Below are positions 26,431 through 32,631 of a stretch of DNA of 64,000 nucleotides, piece after piece. A program made the translations under genes and the position numbers. This DNA comes from Actinomadura terrae (lineage in GTDB: Bacteria; Actinomycetota; Actinomycetes; Streptosporangiales; Streptosporangiaceae): assembly GCF_022751215.1 (NCBI RefSeq), contig NZ_JAICDG010000001.1, positions 1,426,001 through 1,490,000 on the forward strand, in the 5' to 3' direction. Numbering within the stretch: the first letter of the stretch is position 1; the number at the start of each line of letters is the position of its first letter. The notes below the pieces were generated by a model. The model did not search any database and was not told the DNA's origin. It worked only from the letters and a program-made list of their open reading frames with translations.

Positions 26431-27523
26431 CCCCGGCCGTGGCCGAGTCCGCGCGGCTCCGGCCGGACTCGGCGACCCGGGCGGCGGTCCGCGCGGCGGT
26501 CTTGGCGGCGCTGGTCGCGGCGGCGCTGGCGGTGGCCCGCGCCGTGCCGCGCGCCGGGGAGCCCGTCGCGGACCCTCCCGTGACCCGTGCCGTGCCGTGC
26601 GTGGCCGCCACGGCGGCGGTCGCGCCGAACGCCGAGGCCACCTTGGTCGCGACGGACCGGGCGGTGCCGCGGTCCCAGGGGCGGCCCAGCCGCGCGGAGA
26701 ACGCGTGCCGGGCGTCCAGCAGCCGCTGCGGGCAGCGCATGTAGAGCATCCAGGACAGGCCGAGCGCGCCCACGATGATCGCGATGCCGACGATCGCGTC
26801 CAGCAGGTAGTGGTTCGCGGTGGACAGGATCACGAACACGGTCGTGGCGGGGTAGAGCACCCCGACGAGCTTGGCCCAGCGCTGGGTGGCCATCTTGACC
26901 AGGATGAACCCGCACCACAGCGCCCATCCCGCGTGCATGGACGGCATCGCGGCGTACTGGTTGGTGAGGCTGCCCGAGGCGTCGCTGGCGTACAGGCCGA
27001 CCGAGTGCAGCGCGGTCACCGGGTCGACGAACCCCTCGCTGCCGAGGAAGCGCGGCGGCGCGAGCGGGTAGAGCCAGAAGCCGATCAGCGCCAGGCCGGT
27101 GGCCACCATGATCGACGTCCGGAGCCAGCGGTACTCCTGCGGGCGGTACCGGTACAGCCACACCACGATTCCGGCCGTCACGATGAAGTGCATCGTGGCG
27201 TAGAAGAGGTTGGCGGTGCGCGCCAGCCAGGGCACGCCCAGCAGCGTCTGGTTCAGGCCCAGCTCCACGTCGATGCCCAGGAACCGCTCGAAGTGGAGGA
27301 TCTGCCTGGCGTGCTCGAACGCCGGGCCGGTGCCGTCCTGCACGAGGACGATGCGCGTCAGCGTGTAACCGGAGTAGAAGAGCACGATCAGCAGGAGCTC
27401 GCGCCACACCGGCGGTGCCTTGAGCACCCGGCGACGCGCCGACTCGGCGGGCTGACGCGGCTCACCTCGCCGGGCCGTTCGGGCCTGGCCTCGGTGGGCT
27501 GCTGGGGGGGCGGTCTGGGCCAT
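26408..27523 (-). CDS. PAP2 superfamily membrane protein with low-complexity tail
   Basis: 371 residues. The membrane core (about 35-275) is clearly paralogous to the next gene: NLFYATMHF, GFWLYPLAPPRFLGS, NQYAAMPSMHAGWALW and STANHYLLDAIVG all line up. The PSMH and H-x-x-L-D motifs mark a PAP2 phosphatase/phosphotransferase. Residues about 300-371 are an Ala/Thr/Arg/Ser-rich tail resembling histone-like repeats, predicted cytoplasmic and disordered, absent from the neighbour. The two probably arose by tandem duplication and may act in phosphoinositol or other lipid head-group metabolism; the substrate is not known. Confidence 0.85.
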   Translation of the reverse strand: MAQTAPPAAHRGQARTARRGEPRQPAESARRRVLKAPPVWRELLLIVLFYSGYTLTRIVLVQDGTGPAFEHARQILHFERFLGIDVELGLNQTLLGVPWLARTANLFYATMHFIVTAGIVVWLYRYRPQEYRWLRTSIMVATGLALIGFWLYPLAPPRFLGSEGFVDPVTALHSVGLYASDASGSLTNQYAAMPSMHAGWALWCGFILVKMATQRWAKLVGVLYPATTVFVILSTANHYLLDAIVGIAIIVGALGLSWMLYMRCPQRLLDARHAFSARLGRPWDRGTARSVATKVASAFGATAAVAATHGTARVTGGSATGSPARGTARATASAAATSAAKTAARTAARVAESGRSRADSATAGGASGSAI

Positions 27524-27758
27524 GCTACCTATCTTTGCCTCGCGGCCCCCCGATTGAGATCACCGCGCCGAATGGTCTTCGTCTCAGACTTGAGTAGTAC
27601 GACCCTGATGCGGTATCCGGACTTTCGGGGGAGGGGTCTCAGGGGAACCTCACCCCTGGGACGGCTCCCCGCGCGGAGCCTATGAAGTTGATCAGGTATC
27701 AGCATAGGAGGCACCGGGTACGTCCAGGCAGCCCCCCGTGAACCGAACAGGGGGACGA

Positions 27759-29381
27759 ATGGCCAGTATCACCTCGATACCCGGCAAAGTGGTGGTATTC
27801 GCCGCGATCCTGACCGCTTTCGGTCTGGTCCCGGGCGCCGCCTCGCCGTCCGAACGGGCGGCGCGGTGGATCGGCCGGAAGCCGCCCGAGCGGCTCGTGT
27901 GGAAGCGCTGCACGGGCCTGCCCGGGCCGGAGCCCGGGGTGAAGCAGCCCCCCGGCGGGTTCCGCTGCACCACGCTCCAGGTTCCGCTGGACCATGACGA
28001 ACCGTCCGGGGAGACGATCGGGATCGCGCTGATCCGCGTCCCGGCCACCGACGCCGCCCACCGCATCGGGTCGCTGCTGTTCAACTTCGGCGGCCCCGGC
28101 GGCGAGGGCGTCGACACCCTCGCGCAGGCGGCGGGCGACTACGCGCGCCTGAACGCCCGCTACGACCTGGTCGGCTTCGACCCGCGCGGGGTCGGCCGCA
28201 GCGCCCCCGTGACCTGCGTCGACGACCGCCGCATGGACGTCCTGACCGCCGCGGAGGGCACCCCCGACACCCCCGCCGAGGAAGCGGCGTTCGCCGCCGA
28301 CGAGGCGTCCTACAACAAGGGGTGCGAGGCCCGGTCGCGCGCGCTCCTCCCGCATGTCGGGACGGTCAGCGCCGCCCGCGACATGGACCTGGTCCGCGCC
28401 GCGCTCGGCGACTCCCGGCTCCACTACTTCGGCATCTCCTACGGCACCTGGCTCGGCGGCAGCTACGCCCACCGGCACCCGGACAGCGTCGGCCGCGCCG
28501 TCCTCGACGGGGCCGTGGACACCGCGGTCGACCCCGCGGGCCAGGCGCTCGCGCAGGCCGCCGCGTTCCAGCGGGCGCTCGGCGCCTTCGGGACGGCCTG
28601 CGCCGCGCTCGGCAGGCGCGCCTGCCCGCTCGGCGGCGACGGGCCGGGCGTCGCGGCGTCCGTCCAGCGGCTCCTGACCGGGCTCGACCGGACGCCGCTG
28701 CCCGCGCGCGGCGGCCGGAAGCTGACCGAAAGGCTCGCGACCAGCGGCGTCACCACCGCGCTCTACTCCCGGCAGGCGTGGCCGATCCTCGCCCAGGGCC
28801 TCGTCGACGCCGCCACCCGCCGTGACGGCACCCTCCTGCGCGCCCTCGCCGACGCCGGGAACGGCCGCCGGGCCGACGGCTCCTACACCAACCTGTCCGC
28901 CGCCAACACCGCGATCGCCTGCGCGGACACCACCGCCCGCTACACCCCGGCCGACGTCCGGCGGCTGCTGCCGGGCTTCCGCGCCGCGTCCCCGGTGTTC
29001 GGGGCGGCGCTCGCGTGGGGCCTGCTGCAATGCGCCGGCTGGCCGGTCGCGGGGGACGAGGCGGCGCGCGAGGTGTCCGCGCCGTCCGCCGCCCCGATCC
29101 TCGTCGTCGGCAACACCGGCGACCCCGCCACCCCCTACGCGTGGGCGCCCGCCCTGACCAAGGCCCTCGGCGGGCGCGCGACGCTCCTCACCCTCAGGGG
29201 GGAGGGCCACGGCGCCTACGACACCGGCGACCCCTGCGTCCGCCGGACCGTGGACGCCTACCTCCTCCAGGGCACCGTTCCCCCGGCCGGGACGGTGTGC
29301 CCGCCGATCAAATACCCGGCAGGCCCCGCCGGCCCCAAGGACCTCACGGGACGACCTGGTCCACCTTCATCGGCTCTCTGA
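27759..29381 (+). CDS. Exported alpha/beta hydrolase (TAP-like protease/esterase, CaeA-like)
   Basis: About 540 residues with an N-terminal hydrophobic signal segment (ITSIPGKVVVFAAILTAFGL). The catalytic Ser lies in GISYGTWLGG, the Asp in NTGDPATPY and the His in GEGHGAYD. It has the oxyanion-loop FGGPGGEG and a C-terminal TAP-like domain. It resembles the mycobacterial exported hydrolases encoded between glnA2 and panB. ATG 27759 is preceded by GGGGGAC; a GTG at 27738 would add 7 residues. Probably cell-envelope associated, hydrolysing esters or peptides. The 3' end overlaps the OsmC gene by 38 bp, convergently. Confidence 0.9.
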   Translation: MASITSIPGKVVVFAAILTAFGLVPGAASPSERAARWIGRKPPERLVWKRCTGLPGPEPGVKQPPGGFRCTTLQVPLDHDEPSGETIGIALIRVPATDAAHRIGSLLFNFGGPGGEGVDTLAQAAGDYARLNARYDLVGFDPRGVGRSAPVTCVDDRRMDVLTAAEGTPDTPAEEAAFAADEASYNKGCEARSRALLPHVGTVSAARDMDLVRAALGDSRLHYFGISYGTWLGGSYAHRHPDSVGRAVLDGAVDTAVDPAGQALAQAAAFQRALGAFGTACAALGRRACPLGGDGPGVAASVQRLLTGLDRTPLPARGGRKLTERLATSGVTTALYSRQAWPILAQGLVDAATRRDGTLLRALADAGNGRRADGSYTNLSAANTAIACADTTARYTPADVRRLLPGFRAASPVFGAALAWGLLQCAGWPVAGDEAAREVSAPSAAPILVVGNTGDPATPYAWAPALTKALGGRATLLTLRGEGHGAYDTGDPCVRRTVDAYLLQGTVPPAGTVCPPIKYPAGPAGPKDLTGRPGPPSSAL

Positions 29382-29739
29382 GCGCGTTCCCGACCGTGCA
29401 GTACTTCTCGTGGACGCGCTCGGCCACGGCCTTCAGCACCTCCGCCGCCTTCTCGTCGCCCTCGGGCAGCTCCACGTCGTAGGTGACCGTGATCGTGCCG
29501 AGCGCGCTGGTGGCGATCTTGTCGGCCTGGACGGTCGCGGCCAGCCGCGCCATCCGGTGCCCCCGCTGGGCCGTCAGCGGCTCCACGGTGACCAGCTCGC
29601 AGCCGCCGAGCGCCGCCAGCAGCAGCTCCACCGGCGTGAAGACCCCGGCCGTGTCGCCGTCCCCGATCGCGACGCTCGCGCCCCGGTCGTTGACGGCCCG
29701 GAACCCGTCCTCGGTGCGCTCCACCCTGACCTCGGCCAT
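29344..29739 (-). CDS. OsmC-family protein
   Basis: A 131-residue single-domain protein. FTPVELLLAALGGCELVTVEPL contains the first conserved Cys of the OsmC/Ohr fold, and EKYCTVGNALREPMKV carries the second, so a Cys-based peroxidase activity is plausible. The 'VHEKYCTVGNAL' region places it in the general OsmC/YhfA-like branch. It probably protects against organic hydroperoxides or hypochlorite. ATG 29739 follows GAGGGG. Confidence 0.85.
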   Translation of the reverse strand: MAEVRVERTEDGFRAVNDRGASVAIGDGDTAGVFTPVELLLAALGGCELVTVEPLTAQRGHRMARLAATVQADKIATSALGTITVTYDVELPEGDEKAAEVLKAVAERVHEKYCTVGNALREPMKVDQVVP

Positions 29740-29800
29740 GACGACCCCTCTTCTCGTTGTTCGCCCACCGCAACACGGCCGCCCTGCCGGTTCTTCCCGC

Positions 29801-31954
29801 TCAGGACGCGGCGAGGCGCTCCTGCTCCTCCTCGACGATCCGCCGGGCGAGGGACGGCTCGGAGACGTCGACCGCGTCCGGGGCCCGCTCGGCGAGGTGG
29901 CTGCGCCGCGCGTACTCGTCGAACAGCCGCGCCTTGCCCCGCAGGATCTCCAGCATCCGCTGGTCCACGCCGCGCGGCGTGAGCAGCCGGTGCACCTGGA
30001 CGGTGCGGACCTGGCCCATCCGGTGCGCGCGGGCCACCGCCTGCGTCTCGGTCGTCGGCTTCACCTGCGGCTCACAGATGATCACCATGGACGCGGCCTG
30101 GAGGTTGAGGCCGACCCCGCCCGCCTGGATCTGCGCGAGCAGCACCGCGTGGCCGGGCTCGGCGGTGAACGCGTCCACCAGCGCCTGCCGCCGCTCCGCC
30201 GGGGCCGCGCCGTCGATCGGGCCGCGCGCGTCGTCGCCGACCGCGTCCCGGACGGCGGCGAGCACGTCCCGGAAACAGGAGAACACCACCACCTTCAGCT
30301 CGTTCGCGGCGGCCTCGTCCACCAGCTCCTTCAGCCGCGCGAGCTTCGCCGACTCCTCCGGGACGGCGTAGGCCGCGCGCCGCATCGCCATGAAGTTGCC
30401 CTCGGCGACCGCGCTCCGGTAGGCCGCCTCGTCCGCCGGGCTGAACTCCTCCCACTCGTCCACGTGCACGACCTCGGGCAGTTCCAGCAGCACGTCGCGC
30501 TGGTTGCGGCGCAGGTACACGGGCGCGACCTCCTTGCGGAACTCCGCCGCGCCGACCGCCGCGTGCGTCGGCGCGATCTTCTTGGCCAGTTCGGGCCGCA
30601 GGTGCGCCACCAGGCTCCGGAACTCCTCGACGCGGTTCTCCATCGGCGTGCCGGTGAGGAACAGGACCCGGTCCGTCCGCGCGCACCACGCGGCGACGGC
30701 CTTCGCGCGCCGCGTCTCGTGGTTCTTGGCGTAGTGCGCCTCGTCCACGACGAACATGCCGAGCGGCAGGTCCTCCGGGACGTCGAGCGCGTGCAGCGAG
30801 TCCAGCGTCGTGACCGCGATGCCGCCCGAGCGGGTCCAGTCCGCCAGCGCCGCCGCCCGCCCCCGCCCGTGCACCGGACGCGCCGCCAGCGCGCAGCGCG
30901 CCTCGATCTCCCGCACCCAGTTGACCAGCACGCTCGCCGGGCACGCCACCAGGAAGTGCGTGGCGCCCTCCGACCGCAGGTGCGCGATCGCGGCGATGGC
31001 CTGGATCGTCTTGCCGAGCCCCATCTCGTCCCCGATGATCACCTTTCGCTGGACGAGCGCGAACCTCGCCCCGAACGCCTGGTACCCGCGCAGCGACACC
31101 CGCCGGTGCGCGTCGTCGAGCGGCTGGTCCTTGACCACGGCCGCGAGGTCGCGGGGCAGGAACCCCTCCGCCGCGTCCGGCTCCGGGTTCAGCGCGGCCA
31201 GCTCCGCCAGCAGCGTCTGGTAGTCGGACGCGCGCAGCTCGAAGTCGATCCACGCCTCGTCGGCCGAGACCGCCGGGCGCAGCAGGTCGACCGACGCCTG
31301 GGCGATGAGCAGGCCGGTGTCCCGGGCGTCCAGGACCCGCTGGAGTTCGCCGAGCGCCTCCCGCGCCCGCTCCCGCTCGGGCGCACCGCTCAACGCCTTC
31401 CGCCACCACGACGCCTCGGGCCGCGCGTCCCGGACGAGCGGCCTCAGCTCCTCCTCCAGCCGGGCCGCCGCGGCCCGGGCGCGCGGCAGGTCGGGCCCGG
31501 CGGCCACCACGCGGTGCAGGGCGACGACCAGGGCGGTCGTCCGGTCGTCGCGCTCCTCCACGTCGATGCGGACACCGGTCGCGCCGGCCGCCGCGTCCGC
31601 GAGCTGCCCGGCGGCGGCGTGGAGCTGGTTCGCGGTCTGCGGTCCGATGCCGGGGAGGAGCTGGAGCCGGTAGGGGGTGGTGTCGAGGACGTCCAGCACG
31701 GTCTTCAGCCCGGCGCGTTCCAGCGGGCCGAGCCGGAGGCGCCCGTGGGTCAGGTCCCCGATGCGGGCGACGGGCATCGACGCCAGGTGGCGGCGCGCGC
31801 CGTCCCGCCGCAGCGGTTCGAGCGCCGCGTGCACCTCCGCGACCGCCCGCCGGTGCTCCTCCAGCAGCCCGCGCGCGGCGTCGAGCAGGGCGCGCCCGTC
31901 GCGCAGCGACTCCTTGGGTGGGACGCTCCGCGTCCGCCGGGCCTCCCCTGCCAT
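29801..31954 (-). CDS. SNF2-family DEAD/H helicase
   Basis: 717 residues from ATG 31954 (MAGEARRTRSVPP, behind GAGGGAG). An N-terminal accessory region of about 290 residues includes a helix-hairpin-helix (LLPGIGPQTANQLHAAA). The SNF2 ATPase has GDEMGLGKTIQA (Walker A), VVDEAHYAKN (motif II), LTGTPMENR (motif III), AGGVGLNLQAA (motif V) and QAVARAHRMGQVRTVQVHRL (motif VI). Likely a DNA translocase that remodels protein-DNA complexes. Its 5' end faces the Y-RNA array, and the 126 bp between them must hold divergent promoters. A functional link to Ro60 is possible but not shown. Confidence 0.9.
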   Translation of the reverse strand: MAGEARRTRSVPPKESLRDGRALLDAARGLLEEHRRAVAEVHAALEPLRRDGARRHLASMPVARIGDLTHGRLRLGPLERAGLKTVLDVLDTTPYRLQLLPGIGPQTANQLHAAAGQLADAAAGATGVRIDVEERDDRTTALVVALHRVVAAGPDLPRARAAAARLEEELRPLVRDARPEASWWRKALSGAPERERAREALGELQRVLDARDTGLLIAQASVDLLRPAVSADEAWIDFELRASDYQTLLAELAALNPEPDAAEGFLPRDLAAVVKDQPLDDAHRRVSLRGYQAFGARFALVQRKVIIGDEMGLGKTIQAIAAIAHLRSEGATHFLVACPASVLVNWVREIEARCALAARPVHGRGRAAALADWTRSGGIAVTTLDSLHALDVPEDLPLGMFVVDEAHYAKNHETRRAKAVAAWCARTDRVLFLTGTPMENRVEEFRSLVAHLRPELAKKIAPTHAAVGAAEFRKEVAPVYLRRNQRDVLLELPEVVHVDEWEEFSPADEAAYRSAVAEGNFMAMRRAAYAVPEESAKLARLKELVDEAAANELKVVVFSCFRDVLAAVRDAVGDDARGPIDGAAPAERRQALVDAFTAEPGHAVLLAQIQAGGVGLNLQAASMVIICEPQVKPTTETQAVARAHRMGQVRTVQVHRLLTPRGVDQRMLEILRGKARLFDEYARRSHLAERAPDAVDVSEPSLARRIVEEEQERLAAS

Positions 31955-32080
31955 CCCGCCACACTCCCTCACTCTCCGGACACATGATGCCGCCCCCGCA
32001 CCGCCGCTCCGTGCCGAACGCCATTTAATTCGGTTGTGCATGAGCATCGGGCAATGGTGTTCTAAGGACATCGCCCTTCC

Positions 32081-32133
32081 GGTGCGAGGCGACAGGATAC
32101 TTCTCGACTAAGACAAGACGCCTGGGGCGGCAC
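32081..32133 (+). ncRNA. Y-RNA-like unit 1 (short, no tRNA-like module)
   Basis: The first of four units carrying the shared motif CGGTGCG...GGATACTTC (32080-32103). GTGC 82-85 can pair with GCAC 130-133, and AGGCG 87-91 with CGCCT 119-123 (last digits of 32xxx). This gives a stem with GGATACTTC in the loop. No T arm, acceptor stem or D arm follows. An alternative 3' end is GCGCC at 32165-32169, after ACAACTGAA. It may be a minimal Ro-binding RNA, a decayed copy or a leader. Boundaries are estimated from pairing only. Confidence 0.5.
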
Positions 32134-32170
32134 GTGTTCTCGGAAGGACGTCACAACTGAAGAGGCGCCC

Positions 32171-32299
32171 GGTGCGCAGGCGAGGGATACTTCGACTAGG
32201 GATCGAGAGGTTGCGGGTTCGAGTCCCGCCGCGAGTCCGGCTCGCGTAGTTCAATTGGTAGAACGCTACGTACCTTCGCCGACCCTGAACTCGGGCGCC
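32171..32299 (+). ncRNA. Y RNA (YrlA-like) unit 2 with permuted tRNA-like module
   Basis: Last three digits refer to 32xxx. The outer helix pairs GGTGC 171-175 with GCGCC 295-299. The second helix pairs GGCGAGG 179-185 with CCTTCGCC 273-280 (one bulged T). Enclosed is a circularly permuted tRNA mimic. Its T arm is GCGGG 213-217/CCCGC 225-229 with loop TTCGAGT. Its acceptor-like stem is CGCGAGT 230-236/GCTCGCG 240-246, closed by CCG. Its D arm is GTTC 249-252/GAAC 261-264 with loop AATTGGTA. This T-acceptor-D order is that of bacterial YrlA Y RNAs, whose tRNA-like end binds effectors while the stem binds Ro60. Another possible 3' partner is GCACC 315-319. Confidence 0.8.
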
Positions 32300-32323
32300 T
32301 CCACAACTGAAAACGCACCTCCC

Positions 32324-32439
32324 GGTGCGCAGGTGCACGGATACTTCGAGGTTCGACTCCTTGCAGGCCCCCTCACGGGCCTGACGTCCCACTTCGGCGG
32401 GGCGATCCCGTACACCGCATCGATCTCGGGGGGAGCACC
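32324..32439 (+). ncRNA. Y RNA-like unit 3, divergent tRNA-like module
   Basis: The outer helix pairs GGTGC 324-328 with GCACC 435-439. The second helix pairs GTGCACGG 333-340 with CCGTACAC 408-415, with one C-A mismatch. The module keeps the permuted order but is changed. The T arm is GAGG 348-351/CCTT 359-362 with loop TTCGACT. The closed acceptor-like stem is CAGGCCC 364-370/GGGCCTG 377-383. The D-arm position is CGTCCC 385-390/GGGGCG 399-404 with loop ACTTCGGC. Stem lengths and D-loop bases depart from tRNA, so effector specificity may differ from units 2 and 4. Digits are 32xxx. Confidence 0.7.
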
Positions 32440-32456
32440 ATATTCGCGGGGTGCCC

Positions 32457-32591
32457 GGTGCGAAGGCAACGGATACTTCACATTCTAATCCATGGGTCGC
32501 GGGTTCAAGTCCCGCCACCGCCAAAGGCGGTGTAGCTCAGATGAGTAGAGCAATGGGCTGCGGACCGTAGCCGATTCTGTCCTCGGGCACC
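32457..32591 (+). ncRNA. Y RNA (YrlA-like) unit 4 with permuted tRNA-like module, next to Ro60 gene
   Basis: The outer helix is GGTGC 457-461/GCACC 587-591. An internal loop (GA/CGG) separates it from AGG 464-466/CCT 581-583. The next helix is CGGATAC 470-476/GTAGCCG 567-573 with one A-G mismatch. The tRNA-like part has an anticodon-stem-like CCAT 490-493/ATGG 553-556. Its T arm is GCGGG 499-503/CCCGC 511-515 with loop TTCAAGT. Its acceptor stem is CACCGCC 516-522/GGCGGTG 526-532, closed by AAA. After TA it has a D arm GCTC 535-538/GAGC 548-551. Every arm of a tRNA except the anticodon loop is present, in permuted order. It ends 40 bp before the Ro60 start codon. Digits are 32xxx. Confidence 0.85.
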
Positions 32592-32631
32592 CCCGCGAAC
32601 GTGCTCCCGCCGCTCATGGAAGGAGCCCCCC

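Noticed and set aside
32034..32065. Sigma-70 type promoter TTGTGC...TTCTAA for the Y-RNA array
   Set aside because: The spacer is 20 bp, outside the usual range, and both boxes are poor. The promoter remains unidentified.
32080..32479. CRISPR array
   Set aside because: The 24-nt repeated motif is spaced irregularly (90, 153 and 133 bp), the spacers are structured RNA, and no cas genes are present.
32108..32524. Minus-strand open frame of 138 codons across the Y-RNA array
   Set aside because: Its translation contains peptides such as AGLEPATHGL and GGTRTRNLS, which are well-known false products of tRNA-like DNA read antisense. The plus strand shows RNA structure instead.
32490..32556. A functional tRNA gene, or a permuted tRNA gene spliced to a real tRNA
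   Set aside because: The acceptor halves are joined by three bases, there is no 7-nt anticodon loop, and the flanks form the Y-type stem shared with the other units.
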